A stretch of 64,000 bases of DNA from Mesorhizobium escarrei (GTDB taxonomy: Bacteria > Pseudomonadota > Alphaproteobacteria > Rhizobiales > Rhizobiaceae), in contig NZ_CAKXZT010000112.1 of NCBI RefSeq assembly GCF_935825525.1, positions 1 through 64,000 of the forward strand, written 5' to 3'. Below are positions 30,917 to 39,520 of the stretch, in pieces. The notes below the pieces were generated by a model, which was not told where the DNA came from, did not search any database, and saw only the letters and a list, made by a program, of their open reading frames with translations. The first letter of the stretch is position 1, and each line of letters opens with the position of its first letter. A program made the position numbers and the translations under genes.

Positions 30917-31090
30917 CCAAACTCCCCTAGAGCCACCCGCGTTCGCACAGTATCGCATATTGCTAATGTGTGGAACGTGCGGTGTCCGTTTGAGTACCAA
31001 GATTTCACGTAAAAACCACATTTCAAGCGCGCCTTGGGTGCCTCAAGAAAACGGGTTCAAACCGTGAACAATGTCTGGCATGGTGCTCCC

Positions 31091-31591
31091 ATGCCAATCA
31101 TATCGCCTGCACTCCTCAACCCTCTCATCGACGGCCGCCAGTCGGAGCGCGCGATGCTGGTTCGGCGCGGCGTGCAGCGGCTGCTCAAGCAAATGGGCGC
31201 GCATGTGCTGCCCGAGCTGTCGCTGGCGACCGGGCGCCGCGCCGATCTCGTCGCGCTGACCCGCCAGGGCGACATCTGGATCATCGAAATCAAATCCTCG
31301 ATCGAGGATTTCAGGGTCGACCGCAAATGGCCGGACTACCGGCTGCACTCCGACCGCTTCTTCTTCGCCACCCATCCCGGCGTGCCCTCGGAGATCTTTC
31401 CGCAGGAATGCGGCTTTATCCTTTCCGACGGCTACGGCGCCGAAATCCTGCGCGATGCGCCCGAGCACCGCATGGCGGCGGCGACGCGCAAGGCGCTGAT
31501 GCTGAGGATCGCACGGGCGGGTGCAGCGCGGCTGCTGGCGGCGGAACTCGCCGGTGTGGCGGTGCCGGCGCTGGAGGGCGAGAGCGAGTAG
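31091..31591 (+). CDS. mmcB: MmcB-family DNA repair nuclease-like protein
   Basis: A 166-residue protein of the MmcB family (PD-(D/E)xK-like). Visible pattern: GRRADLVAL, then IWIIEIKSSIEDFRVDRKWPDY, which matches the D-x(n)-ExK nuclease core. In Caulobacter, MmcB is SOS-induced and acts in DNA damage repair. The ATG at 31091 follows a region without a strong ribosome site. The frame is open to 31034, but family members start near MPIISPALLNPLIDGRQS. Confidence 0.82.
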   Translation: MPIISPALLNPLIDGRQSERAMLVRRGVQRLLKQMGAHVLPELSLATGRRADLVALTRQGDIWIIEIKSSIEDFRVDRKWPDYRLHSDRFFFATHPGVPSEIFPQECGFILSDGYGAEILRDAPEHRMAAATRKALMLRIARAGAARLLAAELAGVAVPALEGESE

Positions 31592-31628
31592 AGGTGTTTG
31601 GATATCCTCGTAACCTTCGACGCTTGCG

Positions 31629-31804
31629 CTGCCCCTCATCTGCCTGCCGGCATCTTCTCCCCGTGAACGGGGAGAAGGGGCGCTGGCCGCAACCTCGGCA
31701 GACTTTCTGCAACGCTGGAGATTGGCGAAATCCTTTGCGAAGGCGCCTTTCTCCCCGTCTCTATACGGGGAGAAAGGCCGGGCAGGGCAATGAGGGGCGG
31801 CGCG
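31629..31804. repeat. Intergenic palindromic mosaic repeat, copy 3
   Basis: Outer ends CTGCCCCTCAT / ATGAGGGGCGGC, inner hairpins TTCTCCCCG / CGGGGAGAAG, and a centre AACGCTGGAGATTGGCGAAA nearly identical to part of the copy after mutS. It fills the whole gap between mmcB and nhaA. Confidence 0.75.
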
Positions 31805-31816
31805 AACGTTCGTCGG

Positions 31817-33013
31817 CTACTCTTCCTCCTCGTCTAGCCCATTCGCCGCCGGCGCCACCAGCAGCACGGCGGCGCCGAGGATGGCGGCGATGAAGGAGCC
31901 GGCGAGGATGCCGACCTTGACCGCGTCCTGCAGTTCGACATTGCTGGCGAAGGCGAGCAGGCCGATGAACAGGCTCATGGTGAAGCCGATGCCGCAGAGC
32001 AGCGAGATGCCGGCCATGTGCAGCCAGCCAGCGTTGACCGGCAGATCGGCGAGGCCGAGCCGGATGGCAAGCGCGGAAGAACCGAACACGCCGACCAGCT
32101 TGCCAATGACGAGGCCGGCGGCGACGCCCAGCGTCAGCGGCTCGACCAGGGTGGCAGCACTCAGGCCGGCGAGCGGGACGCCGGCATTGGCGAAGCCGAA
32201 GATCGGGACGACGACGAACGGCACTATCCTGTGCAGGCCGTGCTCGAGCCGGTGCAGTGGCGAATGGTCGAGATCATGCCCGATGCCCGGGGAGACTTTT
32301 AAAGGTATGGTCAGGGCCAGCGCCACGCCGGCGAGCGTGGCATGGACGCCCGATTTCAGCACCAGCACCCACAGGACGACACCGAGCAGGATATAGGGCA
32401 GCAGCGTCAGCACCTTCATGCGGTTGAGCACGATCAGCAATGCGATAACCGCGAAGGCAGCGCCGAGATAGGCGAGCGACAGGCCGCTCGTATAGAATAC
32501 CGCGATGATGATGACCGCGCCAAGGTCGTCGATGATGGCGAGCGCGGTGAGGAAGACCTTCAGCGACCCCGGCACGCGGCTGCCGAGCAGCGACAGCACG
32601 CCGAGCGCAAAGGCGATGTCGGTGGCGGTCGGGATCGCCCAGCCGGACAGGGAGGCTGGATTGTCACGGTTGATGGCGACATAAACAAGTGCCGGCACCA
32701 GCATGCCACCGGCAGCGGCGATGCCGGGCAAAGCGCGGCGTGGCCAGGTCGAGAGCTGGCCGTCCAGCATCTCGCGCTTGATCTCGAGGCCGACCAGCAG
32801 GAAAAACACCGCCATCAGCCCGTCATTGATCCAGTGCGACACGCTGAGCGGTCCCAGATAGGCGTGAAGGGCGCCGAAATAGGTTTCGGCCAGCGGCGAA
32901 TTGGCGACGACCAGCGCCAATGCGGCGGCCGCCATCAGGACGATGCCGCCTGCCGCCTCGCTGGCCAGGAATTCGCGAAAGATGGAGATCGGCCGCGGCT
33001 TCTCGTCCTGCAT
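31817..33013 (-). CDS. nhaA: Na+/H+ antiporter NhaA
   Basis: A 398-residue inner-membrane antiporter that exports Na+ or Li+ in exchange for protons at alkaline pH. Family motifs include [27 protein letters not shown] and [11 protein letters not shown], the last with the paired aspartates that correspond to Asp163/Asp164 of the E. coli protein. The ATG at 33011-33013 follows an ACGGAG site. The C-terminus is an acidic DEEEE tail. Confidence 0.95.
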   Translation of the reverse strand: MQDEKPRPISIFREFLASEAAGGIVLMAAAALALVVANSPLAETYFGALHAYLGPLSVSHWINDGLMAVFFLLVGLEIKREMLDGQLSTWPRRALPGIAAAGGMLVPALVYVAINRDNPASLSGWAIPTATDIAFALGVLSLLGSRVPGSLKVFLTALAIIDDLGAVIIIAVFYTSGLSLAYLGAAFAVIALLIVLNRMKVLTLLPYILLGVVLWVLVLKSGVHATLAGVALALTIPLKVSPGIGHDLDHSPLHRLEHGLHRIVPFVVVPIFGFANAGVPLAGLSAATLVEPLTLGVAAGLVIGKLVGVFGSSALAIRLGLADLPVNAGWLHMAGISLLCGIGFTMSLFIGLLAFASNVELQDAVKVGILAGSFIAAILGAAVLLVAPAANGLDEEEE

Positions 33014-33148
33014 GTCGTCTCCGTCCTGTCGGCCGGAACGGCCGGTGTCGCCTCGTGCGATGATGCGCAACCGCCGATGGCAGGGCAAGTTCTTAAGCGC
33101 CTCGCGGCCCTTGGGGGCGCAAAGGACGGTCAGGCGTTAGAGACCTCT

Positions 33149-33712
33149 TTAGCGCGGCGCGCGTTTGGCGAGTATCCGCTGCAGCGTCCGGCGATGCATG
33201 TTGAGCCGGCGCGCGGTTTCGGAGACGTTGCGGTCGCACATTTCGTAGACGCGCTGGATGTGCTCCCAGCGCACGCGGTCGGCCGACATCGGGTTTTCAG
33301 GCGGCGCGGCGCGTTCACCCGCAGTGCGGGTAAGAGCCGCGAAAACCTCGTCGGCATCGGCCGGTTTCGACAAATAGTCGATGGCCCCCAGCTTCACCGC
33401 CGTAACCGCGGTGGCGATGTTGCCATAGCCGGTGAGGATGACGGCGCGGGCGTCGTCGCGCTTCTCGCGGATGGCGGCGACGACGTCGAGGCCGTTGCCG
33501 TCGGCGAGCCGCATGTCGACCACCGCGTAGGCTGGCGGATTGGCGCGCGCCTTGGCCACCGCCTCCTCGACGCTCTCGGCCGTCTCGACCACGAAACCCC
33601 TGGTCTCCATGGCGCGGGCAAGGCGCGTGAGGAACGGCCTGTCATCGTCGACGATCAGCAGCGAGGTGTCCTCGCCCTCAACCATTGCGCCAATCGTTTC
33701 GTCGCCATTCAT
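33149..33712 (-). CDS. actR: Redox response regulator ActR/RegA
   Basis: A 187-residue two-component regulator. The receiver domain has DDD at 22-24 and the phosphoacceptor Asp66 (VVDMRLADG). A proline-rich linker leads to a Fis-type helix-turn-helix (NVSETARRLNMHRRTLQRILAKRAPR), which is nearly invariant in the RegA/PrrA/ActR family. It controls redox, carbon and nitrogen fixation functions in alphaproteobacteria. It lies 64 bases downstream of its partner kinase gene on the same strand. Confidence 0.95.
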   Translation of the reverse strand: MNGDETIGAMVEGEDTSLLIVDDDRPFLTRLARAMETRGFVVETAESVEEAVAKARANPPAYAVVDMRLADGNGLDVVAAIREKRDDARAVILTGYGNIATAVTAVKLGAIDYLSKPADADEVFAALTRTAGERAAPPENPMSADRVRWEHIQRVYEMCDRNVSETARRLNMHRRTLQRILAKRAPR

Positions 33713-33776
33713 GGTCTTCTAGATTCCTGCTGCCTGAATTTTACGCAAATATAGTTTTGGAGCGCTATTGTCCAAT

Positions 33777-35102
33777 TCAAGCCGTGTCAAACATGGTGGC
33801 CGAGGCCGATTCAGGATTGAGGAAGACGCTGCGCGGCCACGATATCCGCACGACGGCGCCCTCGCCCGGCTCGTTTGAATTGCGGAAATCGAGCGTGGCC
33901 CCCGAGCGTTCAAGCAGGGTCTTGGCGATGAACAGCCCCAGTCCCAGGCCGCCGCCGGCCTCGGTACCCTGGCGCGTCGACATATAGGGCTCGCCGATGC
34001 GATCGATGATCTCGGGAGGAAAACCCGGCCCGTCGTCGGTGATCGAGAAGGTGACCGTGGCCTCGTTCCAGCTCCAGCGCACGGTGACGCTCTTGCGGGA
34101 AAAATCGACGGCGTTCTCGACCAGATTGCCGAGGCCGTAGATGACGCCGGGATTGCGCCGTCCCACCGGTTCGGGGCCGATGCGCTCGCCGGGGCGAAGC
34201 TTGATCGAGATGCCGAAGTCGCGGTGCGGGGCCGTCATCTCCTCGACCAGCGAGGTCAGCGGCAGGCGGGAGAGATGCGCCTCGCCCTCGGAGGACAGGC
34301 TGGTGAGGCGTTTGAGGATCTCGCGGCAACGCTCGCTCTGCGAGCGCAGCAGCGTCACGTCCTCGCCGTATTTCGGATCGTTGCGGAGCGCCTTCTCCAT
34401 CTCCTTGGCAACAAGCGTGATGGTGGCGAGCGGCGTGCCGAGCTCATGCGCGGCGGCAGCGGCAAGACCGTCCAGCGCCGACAAATGCTGCTCACGCTGC
34501 AGCACCAGCTCGGTGGCGGCCAGCGCGTTGGCGAGCAGCCGGGCTTCCTCGGCCACGCGGAAGGCGTAGATCGCGGTGAAGGCGACCGAGGAAAACACCG
34601 CCATCCACATGCCGGCGACGTAAATGAACGGCATCTCCAGCGGCGCGCCCTCGTACCAGGGTAGCGGCAGATGGAAGAACACCAACAGGCTCGCCATCAC
34701 CATCACCAGCGCGCCCAGGATGGCGGTCAGGCGCAGCGGCAGCGACGTCGCCGAGATGACCACGGGCACGGTCACCAGCACTGAAAACGGGTTGGTGAGG
34801 CCGCCGGTCAGGTAGAGCAGACCAGCAAGCTGCAGGCTGTCGATGGTCAGGATGGCGAAAGCCTGAAGCGGGGTCAGCCGGTGCGCCGCCGGATAACGGA
34901 AGGTCAGCAACAGGTTCATCCAGGCTGAACAGGCGATCAGCGCGAAGCAGAGACTGACCGGCAGCGGGAATTTCAGCCCGTAGGCAACGACAAGGACCGC
35001 CAGGCTCTGGCCGACAATGGCCAACCAGCGCAGCCTGATCAGCGTGTTGAGGCGCAGCCGCTGGCTTTGCTGGAAGTCGGGCGCCCGCAGGATGTTTATC
35101 AT
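33777..35102 (-). CDS. actS: Redox sensor histidine kinase ActS/RegB
   Basis: A 441-residue membrane kinase. Six membrane segments hold the quinone-sensing motif GGLTNPF (residues 100-106). The H-box AAAAHELGTPLATI has His219 as phosphorylation site. Cys259 in RCREILKRL corresponds to the redox-active cysteine of RegB (Cys265 in Rhodobacter). The kinase core ends with DDGPGFP and GLGLGLFIAKTL. It phosphorylates ActR when the quinone pool is reduced. The ATG at 35100-35102 is used; a TTG two codons upstream is possible. Confidence 0.95.
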   Translation of the reverse strand: MINILRAPDFQQSQRLRLNTLIRLRWLAIVGQSLAVLVVAYGLKFPLPVSLCFALIACSAWMNLLLTFRYPAAHRLTPLQAFAILTIDSLQLAGLLYLTGGLTNPFSVLVTVPVVISATSLPLRLTAILGALVMVMASLLVFFHLPLPWYEGAPLEMPFIYVAGMWMAVFSSVAFTAIYAFRVAEEARLLANALAATELVLQREQHLSALDGLAAAAAHELGTPLATITLVAKEMEKALRNDPKYGEDVTLLRSQSERCREILKRLTSLSSEGEAHLSRLPLTSLVEEMTAPHRDFGISIKLRPGERIGPEPVGRRNPGVIYGLGNLVENAVDFSRKSVTVRWSWNEATVTFSITDDGPGFPPEIIDRIGEPYMSTRQGTEAGGGLGLGLFIAKTLLERSGATLDFRNSNEPGEGAVVRISWPRSVFLNPESASATMFDTA

Positions 35103-35134
35103 GGCCAAGGATTATAGCCGGAAAAGGACAAAGG

Positions 35135-37750
35135 CTAGGTCCCCCGCGGCTTGGCACGGCTGGTGGCGGTGGCGAGAAGCGGGTTCTCCGGCCAGACATG
35201 CCGGGGATAGCGGCCACGCATCTCGGCCCGCACATCGGCCCAGGAGCCGCGCCAGAAACCGGGCAGGTCGCGCGTCGTCTGGATCGGCCGGTGCGCCGGC
35301 GACAATAGCTCGAGCGTCAGCGGCACCGCGCCGTTGGCGATTGCGGGATGCCGGTCGAGGCCGAACAGCTCCTGGACGCGGATCGCCAGCACCGGCCATT
35401 CACCGTCATAGCGGATCGGCACGCGGCTGCCCGTCGGCGCGTCGAAATGGGTCGGCGCCAGCGCCTCGATCCGGCGCTGCAGATCGTGCGGCACCAATGC
35501 CATGAGCCCGGCCGAAAGCACGCCTGGATCGATCGCGGCAAAGGACGCCGCGCCGGAAAGGAAGGGCAGCAGCCAGTCGTCGAGGCGGCCGACGAGCGCC
35601 GCGTCGGAAACATCTGGCCAGGGCGCGCCAAGACCGCGATGCAGCCAGCCGAGCCGTTGGCGCAGCGTTTCGGCCTCCCTGCCCCACGGCAAAAGCGACA
35701 GACCGTGTTGGCGCAAGGCGTCGAGGATGGCGCGATCCGCCTCAGTGCCAGTCGGAGCCGGCAGCATGCGTTCGGAAAGGGTGATGGCGCCGAGGCGAAC
35801 GGTTTCACGCACACGCACCGCGCGCCTGTCGCGGTCGAAGCTGGTTTCGCGGCTTGTCTCGATCTTATCGGCGAGCGAAGCGCGAAGGTCGGCCTCGTCT
35901 ATCGCAGCTGCTGCCGTGATGCGGGCGTTCTGCGCCTTGCCCTGCAGATCGGCGACGACTAGCCAGGTTTCGCCCGCCAACGGGTCGGCGGCGTCGAGCA
36001 TGGCGCCCGAACCATTGGCCAGCACGAAACGGCCGCGCTCGCCGCGCGCCTTGGCAACGCGGTCCGGCCAGGCATGGATGAGGAGAGCGCCGGCATTACC
36101 CTCCCCCTCGAGGGGGTCCGAAGGACGGGCGAGACCCGTGGCTCGCCCCGGTACGTCGATCCGCGCAGCGGAGCGGGGTGGGGTCGGATCGGGCACGCCA
36201 TCGGCGACCCCACCCCGTCTCCTTCGCTTCGCTGCGCTCGGCTCGCTCGCCGACCCTCCCCTCGAGGGGGAGGGTGAAGCCTGTTTCGCCAGCCGCTCGG
36301 CGAGCTGCCGCGCGGCGGTGGCGCGCGGCGATCTTTCGGATCGGAACCGCATCAGCCGCCGTTCGAGATCGGCGCCTTCGCCGCCAAGGCCACGCTCGGT
36401 GAGCAGCACGGCGAGCATGGCCGCTTCTAACGCCTGGCCGGTGTTTGCCGCCTCGGCGACCATGTGAGCCAGCCGCACCGGCAGTGCCAGCCTGCGCATC
36501 GCAGCACCCGATTGCGTCAGACGCCCTGCCTCGTCAATGGCGTCGAGCGCACGAAGCAGCGCCCTTGCCTCGTTGAGCGCCGGGGCCGGCGGCGGATCGA
36601 GGAAGGAGAGGCTCGACGGGTCGGCGACACCGAAGGCGGCGCAATCAACCAGAAGTCCGGAAAGGTCGGCCTCGAGGATTTCCGGCGGGGTGAAGGCGGG
36701 AAGAGCCGCGGTCTGCTCGGCCCGCCACAGCCGGATGGCGACGCCCGGCTGGGTGCGGCCGGCGCGGCCGGCGCGCTGGTCGGCCGAGGCTTTGCTGACC
36801 CGCACCGTCTCCAGCCGCGTCAGGCCGCTGGCCGGCTCGTAGCGCGGCAGGCGCGACAGGCCGGAATCGATGACGACGCGCACGCCGTCGATGGTGATCG
36901 AGGTCTCGGCGATCGAGGTCGCCAGCACCACCTTGCGGCGGCCGGACGGCGCCGGCTTGATTGCGGCGTCCTGCGCCTTGTTGTCGAGCATGCCGTAGAG
37001 CGGCACGATTTCGGTGTCGGCGCCGATGCGTCCCTGCAGCCGCTCGGCGGTGCGCTCGATCTCGCGCTGGCCGGGCAGGAAGGCGAGCACGCTGCCTGGC
37101 TCATCGGCAAGGGCGGCGCGGATGGCATTGGCCATGGCGTCCTCGATGGCGACGCCGGCCGGCCGTTCGTCGTAGCGGATGTCGACGGGAAAGGCGCGGC
37201 CCTTGCTCTCGATCACCGGGGCGCCGGAAAGCAGCCGCGCAACGCGGGCGCCGTCGAGCGTCGCCGACATGACCAGCAATCGCAGATCGTGCCGCAGCGC
37301 ACCTTGCACATCGAGCGCCAGCGCCAGACCAAAATCGCCGTCGAGCGAGCGCTCATGGAACTCGTCGAAGAATAGCGCCGAGACGCCGGGCAACTCCGGA
37401 TCGTCGAGGATCATCCGCGACAGCACGCCTTCGGTGACGACAAGGATTCTGGTCCTCGCAGAAGTGCGGCTCTCCATCCGCATGGCATACCCGACCGTTT
37501 CGCCGGGCTCCTCGCCAAGCAGTTCGGCCATGCGCCGGGCTGCAGCGCGGGCAGCGAGCCGGCGCGGCTCGAGCAGAATGATCTTGCCCGTGCCGAGCCA
37601 TGCTGCATCGAGCAGCACCAGCGGCACCAACGTCGTCTTGCCGGCGCCGGGCGGCGCCACCAGCACGACACTGTTGCCATGGCCGAGCGCTTCGCCGAGC
37701 GCCGGCAGCACGGCGGCGACCGGAAGCTCCGGCAAGGGTTTTCTGGTCAT
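35135..37750 (-). CDS. hrpB: ATP-dependent helicase HrpB, carrying an in-frame repeat-derived insert
   Basis: An 871-residue DEAH-box RNA helicase-like protein. The core shows Walker A APPGAGKTT, the DEAH-box motif as DEFH, SATLD, ETSITIDGV and QRAGRAGRTQPG, then the HrpB-specific C-terminal domain (PDRVAKARGERGRFVLANG). Between the helicase-associated region and that domain, residues about 492-551 are encoded by a GC-rich palindromic repeat (36,098-36,275) without breaking the frame. The stretch is low in hydrophobic residues and rich in Pro, Ser, Gly and Arg. The ATG at 37748-37750 is the most likely start; one seven codons upstream is possible. The cellular role of HrpB in rhizobia is not known. 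Confidence 0.92.
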   Translation of the reverse strand: MTRKPLPELPVAAVLPALGEALGHGNSVVLVAPPGAGKTTLVPLVLLDAAWLGTGKIILLEPRRLAARAAARRMAELLGEEPGETVGYAMRMESRTSARTRILVVTEGVLSRMILDDPELPGVSALFFDEFHERSLDGDFGLALALDVQGALRHDLRLLVMSATLDGARVARLLSGAPVIESKGRAFPVDIRYDERPAGVAIEDAMANAIRAALADEPGSVLAFLPGQREIERTAERLQGRIGADTEIVPLYGMLDNKAQDAAIKPAPSGRRKVVLATSIAETSITIDGVRVVIDSGLSRLPRYEPASGLTRLETVRVSKASADQRAGRAGRTQPGVAIRLWRAEQTAALPAFTPPEILEADLSGLLVDCAAFGVADPSSLSFLDPPPAPALNEARALLRALDAIDEAGRLTQSGAAMRRLALPVRLAHMVAEAANTGQALEAAMLAVLLTERGLGGEGADLERRLMRFRSERSPRATAARQLAERLAKQASPSPSRGGSASEPSAAKRRRRGGVADGVPDPTPPRSAARIDVPGRATGLARPSDPLEGEGNAGALLIHAWPDRVAKARGERGRFVLANGSGAMLDAADPLAGETWLVVADLQGKAQNARITAAAAIDEADLRASLADKIETSRETSFDRDRRAVRVRETVRLGAITLSERMLPAPTGTEADRAILDALRQHGLSLLPWGREAETLRQRLGWLHRGLGAPWPDVSDAALVGRLDDWLLPFLSGAASFAAIDPGVLSAGLMALVPHDLQRRIEALAPTHFDAPTGSRVPIRYDGEWPVLAIRVQELFGLDRHPAIANGAVPLTLELLSPAHRPIQTTRDLPGFWRGSWADVRAEMRGRYPRHVWPENPLLATATSRAKPRGT
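36098..36275. repeat. Palindromic repeat embedded in the hrpB coding frame
   Basis: The ends ACCCTCCCCCTCGAGGGGG and CCCCTCGAGGGGGAGGGT form near-mirror palindromes. An inner dyad CGGGGTGGGGTCG / CGACCCCACCCCG forms a second hairpin. Composition and design are those of a mobile intergenic repeat, but it lies inside hrpB and is translated as part of it. It differs in core sequence from the three repeats between genes at 16.4, 25.3 and 31.6 kb. Confidence 0.85.
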
Positions 37751-37907
37751 TTGTTTCAAGGATGCATCCATCCAATTGCGGCGGATTCGCAGTGCCCGCA
37801 TATCAGCGGCGGCGGTCGCCACGCAACCGGCAACGACATGCGCTCAGAACCACCGCCCCAGAGGATCAGCAAGCAATGCTGCGGCGCAGCAACGATTTCG
37901 CTTGCGT

Positions 37908-37980
37908 TGTTTAGTAAAAATTGCATCACTAAACAAATTACTAAACATCGGACGCTCTACCGCGCGTCGTCATGTTTAGA
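37908..37980. promoter_or_regulatory. Cluster of TGTTTAGT half-sites before the ABC/DHA operon
   Basis: An inverted pair TGTTTAGT (37908-37915) and ACTAAACA (37928-37935) is followed by a further ACTAAACA (37940-37947) and TGTTTAGA (37973-37980), all in an AT-rich island within very GC-rich DNA. The array ends about 70 bases before the binding-protein start. It is a strong candidate operator region for the downstream operon. The cognate regulator is not identified; the small DNA-binding-like gene at 46,698 is one candidate. Confidence 0.65.
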
Positions 37981-38048
37981 CCCCTGAGGAGGGGGGTTGA
38001 GGTTTTTGGAACCGTCATTCGGGCGCGTTTCGCAAATGGGAGGAAGGC

Positions 38049-39380
38049 ATGAAATCGACCTTGAAACTGACGTTGGGACTGACCTCGGCGATGTTTGCGT
38101 CGACCGCCGTTTCGAACGTCGCGCAGGCTGAAGATCTGACGCTTTGCTGGGCAGCCTGGGACCCGGCCAACGCGCTCGTCGAATTGTCCAAGGATTTTTC
38201 CAAGGAAACTGGCATCGGCATGAAATTCGAATTCGTGCCGTGGACCAACTATGCCGATCGCTTCCTCAACGAGCTGAATTCCAAGGGCAAGCTGTGCGAC
38301 CTGATCATCGGCGACAGCCAGTGGATCGGCGGCTCGGCCGAGAACGGCCACTACGTCAAGCTGAACGACTTCTTCGACAAGGAGAAGATCAGCATGGACG
38401 ACTTCGTGCCGGCGACCGTCGTCGGCTACTCCGAATGGCCGAAGAACTCACCGAATTACTGGGCGTTGCCGGCCATGGGCGACGTCGTCGGCTGGACCTA
38501 TCGCAAGGACTGGTTCTCCAAGCCGGAACTGCAGAAGGAGTTCAAGGAAAAGTACGGCTGGGATCTCGCAGCGCCGACGACCTTCGACCAGCTGAAGCAG
38601 ATCGCCGAGTTCTTCCAGAAGCGCGAGATCGACGGCAAGACGGTCTATGGCGCGTCGATCTATACCGAGCGCGGCTCCGAAGGCATCACCATGGGCGCCA
38701 TGGACGTGCTCTACAGCTTCGGCTTCAAATATGAGAACCCCGACAAGCCCTACGAGATGGACGGCTTCGTCAACTCCGAGAAATCGGTGAAGGGTCTGGA
38801 GTTCTACAAGGCGCTCTATGACTGCTGCACGCCTCCAGGGGCCTCGAACAGCTACATGGGCGAAGGCGTCGACGCCTTCAAATCCGGCCAGGTGGCGATG
38901 CACATGAACTTTGCCTTTACCTGGCCAGGCCTGCAGAAGGACGAGAATGTCGGCGGCGACAAGATTGGCTATTTCGCCAATCCAAAGGGCCCCGACGGCG
39001 ATCAATTCGCCCAGCTCGGCGGCCAGGGCATCTCGGTGGTCTCTTACTCGGACAAGCAGGAGGCCGCGCTCAAATACATCAAATGGTTCGCCAACAAGGA
39101 CGTGCAGGCCAAATGGTGGTCGCTCGGCGGCTTTTCCTGCCTCAACGCAGTCGTCAAGGATCCAGGCTTCGCGGCCAGCCAACCTTACGCACAGACCTTC
39201 CTCGACTCCATGGCCATCGTGAAGGATTTTTGGGCAGAGCCCAGCTATGCACCGCTGCTGCAGGCGTCGCAAAAGCGCTTCCACGACTATGTCGTGGCCG
39301 GCCAGGGTTCGGCCAAGGATGCGCTTGATGGCCTGGTCAAGGACTGGACCGGGGTCTTCCAGGACGATGGCAAGATGTAG
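38049..39380 (+). CDS. ABC transporter substrate-binding protein, sugar/polyol type
   Basis: A 443-residue periplasmic binding protein of the extracellular solute-binding family 1. The signal peptide runs to about AQA at residue 27. Features include WAAWDPANALVELSKDF and AWGxxP-like WALPAMGDVVGWTYRKDWF. It should deliver a sugar, glycerol-like polyol or ketose to the permeases encoded next. It is the first gene of the operon and has a strong GGGAGGAAGGC ribosome site 1 base before the ATG. A 13-bp hairpin follows its stop. Confidence 0.9.
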   Translation: MKSTLKLTLGLTSAMFASTAVSNVAQAEDLTLCWAAWDPANALVELSKDFSKETGIGMKFEFVPWTNYADRFLNELNSKGKLCDLIIGDSQWIGGSAENGHYVKLNDFFDKEKISMDDFVPATVVGYSEWPKNSPNYWALPAMGDVVGWTYRKDWFSKPELQKEFKEKYGWDLAAPTTFDQLKQIAEFFQKREIDGKTVYGASIYTERGSEGITMGAMDVLYSFGFKYENPDKPYEMDGFVNSEKSVKGLEFYKALYDCCTPPGASNSYMGEGVDAFKSGQVAMHMNFAFTWPGLQKDENVGGDKIGYFANPKGPDGDQFAQLGGQGISVVSYSDKQEAALKYIKWFANKDVQAKWWSLGGFSCLNAVVKDPGFAASQPYAQTFLDSMAIVKDFWAEPSYAPLLQASQKRFHDYVVAGQGSAKDALDGLVKDWTGVFQDDGKM

Positions 39381-39436
39381 TTGGGGCAAGATGTAATTGG
39401 GCAAGACCTAACCGGCTCCTCCCGAGCCACGACCGC

Positions 39437-39466
39437 GTGTCCCGTGCCACCCTTGGCACGGGACAC
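39437..39466 (+). other. Strong stem-loop between binding protein and permease genes
   Basis: A perfect 13-bp stem GTGTCCCGTGCCA / TGGCACGGGACAC with loop CCCT and no T-run after it. In many ABC operons such hairpins protect the upstream mRNA end so that the binding protein is made in excess over the membrane parts. That role is inferred here. Confidence 0.75.
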
Positions 39467-39520
39467 AGTTCAGATAAATTCCATTGTCGAGACGACGAAG
39501 TGACCGAAGCGGGACTGACC

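Noticed and set aside
32342..33754. A 470-codon plus-strand frame across nhaA and actR
   Set aside because: The antisense of two well-supported genes; composition rich in Arg, Gln and His as in shadow frames.
36098..36275. The possibility that the insert marks hrpB as a broken gene
   Set aside because: The frame stays open through the insert and all helicase and C-terminal motifs are intact, so it is treated as a functional gene with an insert.
37908..37980. Reading the TGTTTAGT array as a replication origin or attachment site
   Set aside because: No DnaA box pattern, no repABC or dnaA gene, and no integrase nearby; its position before an operon fits an operator better.
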